Part shown: positions 43,083 to 54,180 of the stretch, in pieces | How the letters are laid out: every line of letters starts with the position of its first letter | Position numbering within the stretch: the stretch's first letter is position 1 | Source: Fragilaria crotonensis | Taxonomy: Eukaryota > Bacillariophyta > Fragilariophyceae > Fragilariales > Fragilariaceae | NCBI GenBank assembly: GCA_022925895.1 | Contig: JAKSYS010000215.1 | Coordinates: 22,149 to 86,148, forward strand | Direction: 5' to 3' | DNA: 64,000 nucleotides | Position numbers and translations under genes: made by a program | Notes under the pieces: generated by a model | What the model saw: the letters and a program-made list of their open reading frames with translations, nothing else | Database searches by the model: none | What the model was told of the DNA's origin: nothing

Positions 43083-45893
43083 CTAGAAAGTACTCTGTAG
43101 GGCACTCCTGACCACTCGACCTAAGTATTCCACCCTAACGCGATGATGAACGGCATCCTCTAGTTCTTCAAGACTTAGAGAGTGTCGCACCAACGCAGGG
43201 TTCATGTAGAACACAGCCTCTGTAAGGGCTGACAGACCATGCAACAGATACGTACATTTCGACAACGCCAGGGCATCTGTCAATGCTTCAACATTCGTCC
43301 GATGCGCAGGAACTCCCAGAGCGAAAGCGGCCGACTCATTCCGAGATAAGCCCTGCACAGACGGTTGACGTACGACACGACTGCTTACCCTCTCGGGCCA
43401 ATCTCGCATGATCTCTTCAATGACAAGTGCAGAGTCAGTGGCTAGGTAGATTGTGCCACCGCCATTGTCGACGAACGCCTCACAGAAGGGCAGAAAGTCG
43501 GACACAGGGATGACGTCTCGTTCTATCCACTTGTCCCCATGACGAATATGCATGCCCAGTGAGTTCTCTGGATTGGGATGAGCACATGCCGCCCGTTGCT
43601 CCATATCAGCATTAAATCGGATGTATCTCTTCACTATTGCTGCCCCATGTCTCCTCTGAGGTTCGAACCATGCTTCAAGTGGCACATCAGTCTGTCGCAT
43701 GTATCCCGGCATCCAATATCGCCAGGCGAATGATGCCCAAGGGGACTGACAATGCAAGCCTTGGCTGATTTGCTCAAGACTAAGAGTGACTAGTGGCTTG
43801 TGCATACAAGAGGGATCCCCTGGAGAAAAATCGCTCACAGGCTCAAAGTAATGCTCCCACACTCCAGTACCTTCGAAGAAAAACTCATGAGACATCAAAG
43901 TCATGCCGTCTGGTAACACGGGCTTGCCCGGAAACAGGTATCCGTGAGGATCTCGAGCATCCCTCGCCCATTCGACTTCCATGCCCTTCATCATGGTAAA
44001 GCGAACGCCGGGGCCTTGGGCGTGCACAACCGCATCGAACACTGGAGCTGAAAAGTTATTCAGGTGCACCCAAGGTTTGAAGTTATGCTGGTCAGCCCAG
44101 TACAAGAACCCAACCATGTACTGAAAAAAGATTGTACCACTCGCTCCTCCAAAGTCTCCCTGTTGTATATGGAGAATACCGTCATAGCCATCACAAGCTC
44201 CTTGCGAGGGCGGTCTCTGCCTGGGAGGCGATGAGTCGAGAACCAGAGTTGAACACTTTTCGGGGTCCAAGTTCAATGAGGGTTCCTTAACTGATTGCTC
44301 CTCAATTACGGGAAAATAATCCCAATCAGCCACTGGCGCTGACAAATCCGCATACTCCAAAACTTCATCAGGCTCGTTCGAGACTCGAAGAGAGCCAACG
44401 ACTGTCGCAAAAACATCGACCGGTATGTGAGGATTGTCTTCACCCTCCATTTCTTCAAGATTGATCGCGCTATCCAGCAACGAAGGGTTCGTGTAGAACA
44501 CAGCCTCTGTAAGGGCTGACAGGCCATGCAACAGATACGTACATTTCGATAACGCCAGGGCATCTGTCAATGCTTCAACATTCGTCCGATGCGCAGGAAC
44601 TCCCAGAGCGAAAGCGGCGGACTCATTCCGAGATAAGCCCTTCACAGACGGTTGACGAACAATTTGACTGATTACCCTCTCGGGCCAATCCCGCATGATC
44701 TCTTCAACGACAAGTGCAGAGTCAGTGGCTAGGTAGATTGTGCCACCGCCATTGTCGACAAACGCCTCACAATACGGTAGGAAGGCAGACACAGGAATAA
44801 TGGATCGCTGTATCCACTTGTCCCCATGCCGAATATGCATACCCAGTGAGTTCTCAGGATTGGGATGAGCACATGCCGCCCGTTGCTCGATGTCAGCATT
44901 GAAACGAATATATCTCTTCACTATTGCTGCCCCATGCATCCTCTGAGGCTTGAACCATGTGTTAAGCGGCACATTAGGCTGCAGCAGGTAATCCGGCATC
45001 CAATACCGCCAACCGTGTGATGCCCACGGCGCCTGATAATGCAAGTAGTGACTTATCTGAAGGTAATCAAGACTAACTAGTGGCTTGTGCATACAAGAGG
45101 GATCCCCTGGAGAAAAATCGCTCACAGGCTCAAAGTAGTGCTCCCACACTCCGGTACCTTCGAAGATAAACTCATGAGACGTCAAGGTCATGCCGTCTGG
45201 TAACACGGGCTTGCCGGGAAATAAGTATCCATGAGGATCTCGAGCATCCCTCGCCCATCCAACTTCCATGCCCTTCATCATGGTAAAGCGAACGCCGGGG
45301 CCTTGGGCGTGCACAAACTCATCGAACACTGGCGCCGAAAAGCTATTCAAGTGCACCCAAGGTTTGAAGTGATGCTGGTCAGCCCAGTACAAGAACCCTA
45401 CCATGTACTGAAAAAAGATCGTCCCACTCGCTCCTCCAAAGTCTCCCTGTTGTATATGGAGAATACCGTCATAGCCATCACAAGCTCCTTGCGAGGGCGG
45501 TCTCTGCCTGGGAGGCGATGAGTCGAGAACCAGAGTTGAACACTTTTTGGGGTTCAAGTTCCATGTGGGTTCCTTAACGGATTGCTCTTCAATTACCGGA
45601 AAGTAATCCCAATCAGCCACTGGTGCTGACAAGTCAGTGTACGCTTTGTTGAAGACTTCCTCCGTGGCTTCGTTGTTTTCATTGGTGGATGGCGTTCCAT
45701 TGGGTGTTTGATCTTGAGCGACATCGCCGTGCTGAGGGTGACGAAGTGAAGGCGCATCCTTATACTCTGTAGTTCTCCCAGTATCGAGCTGATCTGCTTT
45801 CGGGGGGTTCGCCAAATGAACACAAAATGCAAGCAAAAAGGCAGCCCACACAAAGTTCTTGAGCCATCTACCTGTTGTGCGCGTTCGTTTCAT
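43083..45893 (-). CDS. Type II membrane protein with two tandem fucosyltransferase-like modules
   Basis: 936 codons without an intron. I choose the ATG at 45891-45893 (MKRTRTTGRWLKNFVWAAFL) because it gives a short basic tail and one membrane helix (~residues 12-29), the classic Golgi type II layout; an upstream extension to 46121 has no such logic. Two modules of ~430 residues (from ~84 and ~516) are very similar, each starting SAPVADWDYFPVIEEQSVKE. Each has GDFGGASGTIFFQYMVG, an IHIRxGDK-type motif (LGMHIRHGDKWI at ~351 and ~780), GGGTIYLATDSALV(V/I)EEI, and a final ALALSKCTYLLHGLSALTEA. These landmarks fit GT23/GT65-68-type fucosyltransferases. It probably acts in the Golgi on glycoproteins or wall glycans. 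Acceptor and activity are inferred only. Confidence 0.8.
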   Translation of the reverse strand: MKRTRTTGRWLKNFVWAAFLLAFCVHLANPPKADQLDTGRTTEYKDAPSLRHPQHGDVAQDQTPNGTPSTNENNEATEEVFNKAYTDLSAPVADWDYFPVIEEQSVKEPTWNLNPKKCSTLVLDSSPPRQRPPSQGACDGYDGILHIQQGDFGGASGTIFFQYMVGFLYWADQHHFKPWVHLNSFSAPVFDEFVHAQGPGVRFTMMKGMEVGWARDARDPHGYLFPGKPVLPDGMTLTSHEFIFEGTGVWEHYFEPVSDFSPGDPSCMHKPLVSLDYLQISHYLHYQAPWASHGWRYWMPDYLLQPNVPLNTWFKPQRMHGAAIVKRYIRFNADIEQRAACAHPNPENSLGMHIRHGDKWIQRSIIPVSAFLPYCEAFVDNGGGTIYLATDSALVVEEIMRDWPERVISQIVRQPSVKGLSRNESAAFALGVPAHRTNVEALTDALALSKCTYLLHGLSALTEAVFYTNPSLLDSAINLEEMEGEDNPHIPVDVFATVVGSLRVSNEPDEVLEYADLSAPVADWDYFPVIEEQSVKEPSLNLDPEKCSTLVLDSSPPRQRPPSQGACDGYDGILHIQQGDFGGASGTIFFQYMVGFLYWADQHNFKPWVHLNNFSAPVFDAVVHAQGPGVRFTMMKGMEVEWARDARDPHGYLFPGKPVLPDGMTLMSHEFFFEGTGVWEHYFEPVSDFSPGDPSCMHKPLVTLSLEQISQGLHCQSPWASFAWRYWMPGYMRQTDVPLEAWFEPQRRHGAAIVKRYIRFNADMEQRAACAHPNPENSLGMHIRHGDKWIERDVIPVSDFLPFCEAFVDNGGGTIYLATDSALVIEEIMRDWPERVSSRVVRQPSVQGLSRNESAAFALGVPAHRTNVEALTDALALSKCTYLLHGLSALTEAVFYMNPALVRHSLSLEELEDAVHHRVRVEYLGRVVRSALQSTF

Positions 45894-47715
45894 GATCGAA
45901 CAAAACGAGTTGTTTGAGGTGTACCCAGACGCGAATTGATGAATCCCTATGCAAGAAGTAGTACAAAGAAAGACCACATTGCTCAGCTTGAGTGCTTGCG
46001 CTTCGCCACAACTAGTGGGATGGTGCGAGTTATGGTGCCAAGGGTTGATGTGCACACTCGTGCAGTCGCCGTGGGGTTGTAGTTGTAATGGCGTAATTGG
46101 AAATGTTGACCACACCAGCAATGCGCCGGTCGCTGAATCATTTCATTTTCCGCCAACTGTGTCGACTGTCGACCTTTCAGTGCATTTATGGCATTCCATG
46201 TATGTACGTGTACCTGGTACTACAGTACGCCAAATGTTTAGTACAGTACCTGGTAGTACTACGAATTCCGGCTATGTCGCTATGTCCTATCACATCGCAC
46301 CTTTTACTGTACCATTGTTGATGCTGTAAGAACTAACGGTACTGTAGTAGTGGGGAACGAAGCAGGTCCTATCAGATACAACACGGTACACAGTGTATCA
46401 ATATGAGCTTTAATGAGAGTTTATAATTAATGAGCATTGTTCGCCGCAAGATCGACTCAGAACTCAGAAATCATTGTAGAGGGTTGATGCTAGCAGACAG
46501 AGAATCTGTGGACACCGGACCTGGTGATCTATCATGGGCAGAAGGGAACACAGCAGGCTGTTTCTCGCGTGGGTGATTCAAGAACCGCTGGAGCACTTTT
46601 TCGTATAAAATGATTGACGGGGTGAGGTTCACTTCCTCTTTGGCTCACTAGCTTCATTTCTGTCCAGTGATGTCGGGTGTATTTGGCTGATGATTGTCAG
46701 GGTTGGGACTTCCAGGCGGTGCCTTTCAGTATGCCATACACTGTGGGTTGGAGGTGGAAGCGAATCTTGTCCATAATTACCTTTGGCCTGGAGACGGTGG
46801 AGCATGCCTCGGCCACAACTCTGACAACGATTGCCAGTCACGTGGATGGCTTCTATCGAGATAGTCCAGATGCATTTTCGTGGGACAAGCTGGATCCCCA
46901 GTTTCCGCCCTAATGTTCACGTCCAGATATATCCATACAAGGCTGACATCTCTTTATTGCGGTAGAACGTATCTTTGTGACTGACGTGACTGCATAATCA
47001 GTTGGGCCCTGGAGAGAAATCCATGGTTGGTTGGTGATGGTGACCGAGATATTGTGACGCGCCATGGAATTCCCGAAGATATACCGACCAGCATGGAGTG
47101 AGGAATGGCATTGTCGCCGTTGGTTCCGACAACAGTTTGAGACCCACGCCAGGCGTCAAGTCGAATGCAGCGGAGGTTTGTCATAATGAGTTTGCTCGTT
47201 TGGGACTGCGACAAGATGTTATTCCTTATGTAACTGATTTGATTTCCGTCGAACGTCATGCAAATCCAATCCACTTATAGTGCGGACGGGCAATGACGAA
47301 TTTCTTTGGGAAGTGCACAATTTGCAATTTGCATGAATCTTCTGGAGAATCGTCGGGAATGTTTTTGTTTGAAGGATGTGGAGTTTCTCCTCCTTCAGAC
47401 AAGACATTGCCAGAAGACGGAGCCTCATGGTTGGGATATATTGAACTGAGCAGTCTTAATACTTGATTTTCTAGCCAATCTCTACCCTGAACACGGCAAA
47501 AATACTTGCGAGGCTATCATGGCTGCCAAGCGTGACGCGGAGAGCCTTGACGGCGAGCAAGCGTTGTACTTGATTGAATTTTCTCAAACTACCAGTTGAG
47601 GATCAGCTGAGGAAATCATATCCTCTGCCTTTGCTTCAATTTTGATTATAAGGTCCGAAAGCTCTTTCTTGAATGAACACAGGCACGTTCCATGACGCAA
47701 ACATTACACAGTACA
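45894..47715. other. Intergenic, with GTAC cluster and unclassified degenerate sequence
   Basis: 46190-46350, about 300-450 bp upstream of the glycosyltransferase-like ATG, is dense in GTAC words (gtacctggtactacagtacg, agtacagtacctggtagtac). Between 46650 and 47640 broken plus-strand frames look like an old coding sequence (IVAVGSDNSLRPTPGVKS, FARLGLRQDVIPYVTDL, EAIMAAKRDAESLDGEQAL), but I do not recognise the family. Confidence 0.45.
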
Positions 47716-49716
47716 TTAGAGGTTTCCTGGTGACATTGTGGACGACCGTTCTACGATTGCACCCAGCAAGGTCTCTGTGTCAGCGCCGTTAAAGTACACC
47801 GACGTAGAGAATGGGTCTACTTCATTCTCGTCCTCGTCGTTATCGTCGAAGTCCCACGCATCGCCATCACCTATTGTAAAGTTGCCATCGGTGTCAGACT
47901 CTCCGGGATTTGTGTCATTTTCGTGATTTGCGGTGTAGCTTCCCCACCTGTCGACGTCTAGGACTACAGCAGTGTCCGTCGAAGTGAGAGCGCATTCAAA
48001 CACGTTCGACCACTCAGTCGGCACACTTTGATCTGGGGTTAAAAATAAATTGTAACGGACTGATCGATCAAGACTTGATGTCTCAACGAAGTCGTCCTTG
48101 GTCACATTAGGCGAAACCAGTGCTATTTCAATGCCACCGGTATCAAATGGATTTTCGCTGGCCGATCCCGACGAGCTTTGTGGAGTGGTTTCAGGACTGT
48201 CTTTCAGCAGAGGTCGTTGCGGTGGCATACTCGCCGCGTTGCGCAAGCGGACGAATATGCTTGACCCTGCTTCGCTTTTCCCGTCTGTCCCACTATGTTC
48301 TCTCAAGTGGTCTCTAATGTGCAAACCTGTATCTTCAAGATCATCATCTGGAAACGCGCGCGCGATGCCTGCCTTCCATACTTGCTGTCGTCTTCCGCGT
48401 CTGCCCAACACAAAAAGCACAGACAACAGACAAACAGCAAGGAAACCACCAACAGCAGTTCCGATCATTACCTGATTCTGTCCTGCGGAAGTCAAATCTG
48501 AAGAAGCCTGGTTTCCGCCTGAAAGCAGTGAGACACCTTCGTCCACTGTAGTCGAGACTGTTGGGTTTTGCGACGTTTGGGCACCTGATGAATTCGACAA
48601 TGACGGTCCTAACGAGGGTGGACTTAAAACGGGATCTTGCGTGTTTGACTGCGACAACGCAGGTTTAATGCTGGACGGTGTATGCGACGGCGGACGTGGT
48701 TGCTGCTCTATTGGCGCGGAAGTGGTTTGCGAGTAGGATGGCGATGAGGTCATTCGTGATGGACTTGGAGACGGCAATTCCGTTGGTACATCCAACGAGG
48801 TCGGCTTTCCAGAAGGGGGATTTGGTTGCTGTTCAATTGGCGTAGGATCGGTGGGTGCGAAGGATGGAGAAGAGGTCACTCGTGATGAACTCGTTGACGG
48901 TGGTTCTGTTGCTACATCCGCAATTGTCGGCCTCCCGGAAGGCAGATTCGGTTGCTGTTCGATTTGCGTAGGATCGGTGGTTGAGAAGGATGGAAATGAG
49001 GTCAATGGTGATGGACTTGGGGACGGGAGCTCAGTTATGATATCAAAAACAGTTGGCTGGGGAGAAGGGCTAAGAGTTTCCGGTTCTCTCGACGGAGTGA
49101 ATGTTGTTGGTGGCTTTGTTGGTGCCGATGAGGGTTGCAGGGTAAAAATAGAAGGCGAAAAAGTCGGAGAATCTGTTTGCACGAAAGAGAACGATGGGTT
49201 CTGGGAAGGGGAGTGGGATTGGATTGAGTCGTAGCCGGATACTTCGACGACACCGAAATCCCCTAGCGAATTCAGCAGATCTGTCAGAGATGGTTCATCA
49301 GAAGAATCAGGATAGAGGGAAGCGAACAGCATCATCTCGATTTCATGCTCGGTTGGAACGACTGTCGAGTTCCCTGAGAACACCACTAACCCGCCTCGGA
49401 CCTTGATGACTGACACTGGGGGAGATCTTGAATCATCCACGAAAAATTCTTCAATTCCAGTAAGTCCGGCATATTCATACACTGTTTGTGCATCCCAATC
49501 GGCCCTCACAAGAAACTCCTCGAACAAGGTTTCTGCAGCATCCCGTATTTTTTCTGCCTCAATTTCTGTCATGTTCAGCAGTGGAGGTGCAAGCGTGACA
49601 ATAAACTCCGACACTCGCACTCGTATCGGAGAACTGAAGCTTGACTGCTGCTGTGTCATAACAACGGGTGGCGATGTCAATAAAAAGCAAAACAGCCAAG
49701 CTTGAAAGGACCTCAT
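47716..49716 (-). CDS. Mucin-like single-pass type I membrane protein
   Basis: 666 codons, no intron. The signal peptide is MRSFQAWLFCFLLTSPPVVM. Residues ~25-165 form a folded acidic domain (RVRVSEFIVTLAPPLLNM, AAETLFEEFLV, FFVDDSR) of no family I recognise. Residues ~170-405 are a Pro/Ser/Thr-rich stalk with a ~47-residue repeat (TSSPSFAPTDPTPIEQQPNP, PSGKPTSLDVPTELPSPSPS) present about three times. A membrane helix (VMIGTAVGGFLAVCLLSVLF, ~418-440) ends in a basic stop-transfer RRGRRQ. The ~220-residue tail is acidic (DFDDNDEDENEVDPF). Such layouts are common in diatoms for surface or silica-compartment proteins. The function is unknown. Confidence 0.8.
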   Translation of the reverse strand: MRSFQAWLFCFLLTSPPVVMTQQQSSFSSPIRVRVSEFIVTLAPPLLNMTEIEAEKIRDAAETLFEEFLVRADWDAQTVYEYAGLTGIEEFFVDDSRSPPVSVIKVRGGLVVFSGNSTVVPTEHEIEMMLFASLYPDSSDEPSLTDLLNSLGDFGVVEVSGYDSIQSHSPSQNPSFSFVQTDSPTFSPSIFTLQPSSAPTKPPTTFTPSREPETLSPSPQPTVFDIITELPSPSPSPLTSFPSFSTTDPTQIEQQPNLPSGRPTIADVATEPPSTSSSRVTSSPSFAPTDPTPIEQQPNPPSGKPTSLDVPTELPSPSPSRMTSSPSYSQTTSAPIEQQPRPPSHTPSSIKPALSQSNTQDPVLSPPSLGPSLSNSSGAQTSQNPTVSTTVDEGVSLLSGGNQASSDLTSAGQNQVMIGTAVGGFLAVCLLSVLFVLGRRGRRQQVWKAGIARAFPDDDLEDTGLHIRDHLREHSGTDGKSEAGSSIFVRLRNAASMPPQRPLLKDSPETTPQSSSGSASENPFDTGGIEIALVSPNVTKDDFVETSSLDRSVRYNLFLTPDQSVPTEWSNVFECALTSTDTAVVLDVDRWGSYTANHENDTNPGESDTDGNFTIGDGDAWDFDDNDEDENEVDPFSTSVYFNGADTETLLGAIVERSSTMSPGNL

Positions 49717-50234
49717 GTTTCGGAAGCCTCACAGAGTATTCGATTCTCTACAAAGTCGTCGCTGCAGGTATGGTATCCATATATTGTATTCTGATCCCTG
49801 TCTGGATTGTGCCGCATCATTCCTTAAACACGACTCTTTGGCATGATTTGTGAGCGCACGAAAACGTAGGCCAGGATTTGTCGCACTGTCGCCCTGGCAT
49901 TGCCGACGATCAGGTACTAGCGTCTAGTATTTGTCGTACGTGGCCCTAGCTATAGGGAGCACTTTGTGATTCCTCAATCACACATGGTTAACATGGAGTC
50001 TTGCGCCTTAAACATTTTAGATTTGCGGCTTACCGACCGTTACAGGATGAACTCAAGAAACCCAAATTTTGCGACGACCAATAGCCCCACATGGAACCCA
50101 GCCCGGCGAAACACCTCGAAGATCCTCAACAAATTTATGTCATCAGGCATACGGCATTTCAAGGGTATGAATGCCAATGCCAACGAACATGTACGAGATT
50201 TCTGCAAATCATGGCTGTCAAGTGCAACTACTGA
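49717..50234. other. Intergenic; 3' flank of the threonine synthase-like gene, duplicated at 52.42-52.63 kb
   Basis: 50045-50234 is copied at ~52440-52634: cacccaaattttg, ccccacatggaacccagcccggcgaaac, gatcctcaacaaatt and aatgccaatgccaacgaacatgta are shared. The segmental duplication therefore covers the 3' flank as well as the gene. No other feature is seen. Confidence 0.7.
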
Positions 50235-51991
50235 TCAGTTACTACTACCAGCAAGTTGATCCACAAGCTGGCGGGCTTGAGCCTCCCAACCGAGTTGGTT
50301 TTCTGACAAGGATTGACCATCCACGAAGGAGTAGACGACTGGGGCGACCTCTTCTTTGGTTGCTAGTTCAGCCGCGCTAGCGGGAAAGAACTTTTCTTTG
50401 TACTCTTCCAACCTTTCTCTCCTAGCGCGACCGTCACTGACTCCTCAAATTTGCATGGTGACGCGGTTGCCAAAACAGCAGTAGGCAGACCCACGTAACC
50501 CCCGTCGATGAAGTATTCTAGTTTCTCAGCGGCCGCCAATGCCACGGATGTATGCGGATCAGCAAAGTAGTTGAACTTGTCAAGCACTTTCCTCATGGTG
50601 TCGCACATTTCATCGTCGGTAACTCGCGCGCTATCGAACCTTAGAAGTAACTTCTCCACCCAAGAGCTGTCAAGATCAAGCTTGGCTGTTTGATCGACAG
50701 TTGTCATCCAGGAATGCACCAGGTGTTGGTCGCCATCTGCAAGGTAGAAAAGCAGGCGTTCGAAATTGTAGGGCTGAAGAAACCCGTAAACGTTAGCAAA
50801 ATGGTCGCTACAAAAAAATATGCTGAGGAGGCGACATCATAACTCACAACTTGAATGTTGATCGCATCCGAGAGCGTCTTGATCATGGCCTCTGATTTGT
50901 GGAATTGTCCTGTTTGCATGACACGATGAGTGATGTCATTTGCATTGACAGCGGCACAATATTTTCGAATGGGTAGTCCCATTTGGCGTGCGATCTCTCC
51001 TCCTGCAATATTTCCCATGGCACCAGTCGGTAAAATAATGTCAATCTCATCGCCAATTTCTTTGCCCGGAACCTGTTCGATGACCCGAAGATACGTCCAA
51101 ACCTGAGATGATGTGTCGAGTGATCGAGTTAGAAGTCACAATCACGCTGCGCTCGATGCTCTGCAACGATTAACGTACATGGTGGACTATCTGAGCCATT
51201 GGCCTTGCAAAGTTGTAGCTATTAACTCCAGTGAGATAACGACCCGCACTCGTATCTTGTTGAGTCAACATATTCTTGATGGGTAAATCCATATCGTCTC
51301 CACCACCCTGAAACGTGGCGACAATCACCATATCTGAATGAATGCACGTCATTTGTTTACGTTGAAAGGCCGAGATTTGGCCTTCGGGATAATGCACCAG
51401 AATCGTCAACAACGGGTTCGCTGTGTCGGCAACGGCCTGAACAGCTGCGGGGCCGGTGTCTCCAGTCGTGGAGACTAAAAGTGTAATCCTACGATTTCTC
51501 TTGGTCGCGAAATACGACAGCAAGCCGATGGTTGCCCTCATGCTAATTTGAGAGTTTGAAAGTGTCAGTTCGGTTCAATCCAGTTCAATGCTGCAGTGTG
51601 GTCCCAAGTTTCAAAGAGAGTAGTAACTTCCAATTGCAACTCACCCCAAATCCTTGAAGCAAAACGTTGGACCATGAAAGAGTTCCGAGATGAACAGTGA
51701 CCCGATCTTCACGACCGGAACCGCGTTAGCAGGATCTTCAAATCCGATAAAGGCAGCGTCACAAATCTCTCTTAGATGCTCATTTGGAATTTCTTCCTCG
51801 TCAATGAAACGTCGGAAGATTTCAAACGCCAAGTCAACGTATCCAAGAACTGCCCAATGCTTTAATTTGTCGGGGGTGAACGCAGGCACCTCCATCGGAA
51901 CATAAAGCCCACCATCTGGAGCGTATCCAGAACAGACAACGTCCTCAAAGGACGCGACAATAGAGGAGCTACGCGTAGATGTATACTTCAT
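50235..51991 (-). CDS. Threonine synthase-like PLP enzyme (THNSL2 type), with one frameshift near the 3' end
   Basis: Four exons: 51991-51645, 51542-51179, 51102-50848, 50773-50235; introns 74-102 nt, GT-AG, phases agree. The ATG at 51989-51991 gives MKYTSTRSSSIVASFEDVV. Family landmarks in order: SGYAPDGGLYVPMEVP, the PLP-lysine region FHGPTFCFKDLG, VSTTGDTGPAAVQAV, YPEGQISAFQRKQM, LTGVNSYNFARPMAQIVHH, LPTGAMGNIAGGEIARQMGL, VNANDITHRVMQTGQF, INIQV-PYNFERLLF. A single missing base near 50405 breaks the frame after EKGW; as read, it stops at 50363 (458 residues). One added base would give 501 residues, the normal family length. Likely role: O-phosphohomoserine (or phosphothreonine) lyase or threonine formation. 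A decayed copy lies next to it. Confidence 0.85.
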
Positions 51992-52419
51992 GGCGAGATT
52001 AAACCGGAAAGAACCTGACACAAAACGTTTCAAGTTCTGAAAAGTACGAATCTACCGGTATTCATTGTCAAGTCTAACACTCAGCACGCCAGATGCCGGA
52101 TGCCGGCCTTGCCGTGTGGATTTAGGGAACGAAACGCCTATTTATTGTCGTCTTCCAGTACTATACCACGACACCATACTACTGTACTTGTACTGTGTAT
52201 CGTGTACTGTATGCATGGTATACACAAGTATGCCGTATACAGACAGAATTGAACCCTACTCATAGTACGCTGCAATGGAGTCTACGCGTGCTACTGTGAG
52301 GTCATCCACGGAAATGAGATCCACGATTCGTTAGAAGTGATACCGCACTGACGAGAATGGAACTAAAAATATGATAAAACTGGACCTTGGTGTGTTTTAA
52401 CTGCGACGACGATGGGTTA
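51992..52419. other. Upstream region of the threonine synthase-like gene
   Basis: No gene. GTAC-type words cluster at 52155-52235 (cagtactataccac, tactgtacttgtactgtgtatc, gtgtactgtatgc), 160-250 bp upstream of the ATG. Confidence 0.5.
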
Positions 52420-53450
52420 CTACTGGACGCATGCAGCATTAACTCAAGACACCCAAATTTTGTGATGGACCAAAAGCCCCACACGGAACCCAGCCCGGCG
52501 AAACAGCTCAAAGATCCTCAACAAATTCATGTCATCAGGCAAACGGCGTTTCAATGGTACGAATTACGAATGCCAATGCCAACGAACATGTACAAGATTT
52601 TCAGCAAATCATGGCTGTCAAGGGCAACTACTGATCACTTACTACTACCAGCAAGTTGATCCACAAGCTGGCGGGCTTGAGTCTCCCGACCGAGTTGGAT
52701 TTCTGACAAGGATTGACCATCCACGAAGGAGCACACGACTGGGGCGACCTCTTCTTTGGTTGCTAGTTCAGCCGCGCTGGCGGGAAAGAACTTTTCTTTG
52801 CAATCTCTCCAACTTCCTCCTAGCGCGACTGTCACTGACTCCTCAAATATGCACGGTGACGCGGTTGCCAAAACAACAGTAGGCAGACCCACGTCAGAGG
52901 CGGCCATGCCACGGATGTGTGCGGATCAGCAAAGTAGTTGAACTTGTCAAGCACTTTCCTCATGGTGTCGCACATTTCATCGTCGGTAACCCGCGCGCTA
53001 TCAAACCTTAGAAGTAGCTTCTCCACCCAAGAGCTGTCGAGATCAAGCTTGGCTGTTTGATCGACAGTTGTCCTCCAGCAATGCACCAGGTGTTGGTAGC
53101 CATCTGCAAGGTTGAAAAGCAGTCGTTCCAAATTTGTAGTGCTGAAGAAACCCATGATTGTAAGTCAAATCGTCACAACCAAAAACGCTGAAGAGAAATG
53201 TTGATGCATCCGAAAGCGTTTTGATCATGGCCTCTGATTTGTGGAATCGCCCCGTTTGCATGACACGATGAGTGATGTCATTTGCATTGACAGCCACACA
53301 ATACTTTCGAATGGTTAAGCCAATTTGACGTGCGATCTCCCATTGTTGTTTACATTGAAAAGCCGAGATTCAGCCTTCGTCGAAATGCATACACCAAAAT
53401 CGTTAACATCGGGTTCGGTGTTCCGGCAATGTCGGTTGGCGTCGTGAATT
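52420..53450 (-). pseudogene. Decayed segmental duplicate of the threonine synthase-like gene
   Basis: The 3' flank (52440-52634), exon 4 (52635-~53150), part of exon 3 (~53200-53335) and a piece of exon 2 (~53340-53440) of the neighbouring gene are copied in the same order and strand. Exon 4 still reads FERLLFNLADGYQHLVH, SSWVEKLLLRFDSARVTDDE, KEKFFPASAAELATKEEVAP and SFVDGQSLSEIQLG, but ~40 bp are deleted after DPHTSV and frames change. Exon 3 keeps VNANDITHRVMQTGRFHKSE. The middle of exons 2-3 and exon 1 are gone. The copy keeps the frame at the point where the active gene has its missing base. Confidence 0.85.
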
Positions 53451-54180
53451 AGAAATGACAGGAGAAGCGGTCACGCAAAACTTTAAGTCCCGATGACTGC
53501 ATGATTTTGGATGTCTCGGAAGTCGTAGTCACATGCCAGCTGATCCAGAACAGCTTCTGCACAATCCCGAGAACCACTAGAGACACGAGATTGTGCCTAT
53601 TCTTATCATATACAGAAATGTTTGAAGTTGTTCTTACACCAGAGTCAACGTTCCGGAACCCCGGATCGATATATGTTCATACTACACATATAATCCTAAA
53701 AACTGGCATTCTCCATATATATCCCATGATTATTTAATGTCCAGTCCCCATTCGATAGTCTGTGTTCTGATTCATACCAGATGCAGTTGCACAGAGTCAT
53801 TCGACACTTCGTGTTTTTTCCCGGATATATGTCAACTCGAACTTCCGGAGGCCAGGAATGAGGAATGAGGCCATGTATGATACTCCGCAGCCAAGAGTCC
53901 TGACTCCGGAGTAATACTGCTGCTACAGAAATCCGAGTACTCGCCACTACTCTGGTATGTCGCAGTAACTCTGACATGTATCATTATGCGGTATCATACG
54001 TGTATATGCATATAGAATACAAAAGAGCGGACGCTCGAACTATACGTGAGCCCTGTACATACAGATATGCACATGAGTTATTGTTGCACTGAGCCAGCGA
54101 CATTTCTGAGGTCATAAAAAATCACGAATACCGATTCTGTTGTGAGAGGGGCGTTGCGTTCAGATAACCTTCGAAGCACC
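53451..54180. other. Upstream region of the second giant secreted gene
   Basis: No gene. Sequence at 53880-54010 contains ctccggagta and atcatacgtgtatatgcat. Promoter elements are not identifiable. Confidence 0.4.
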
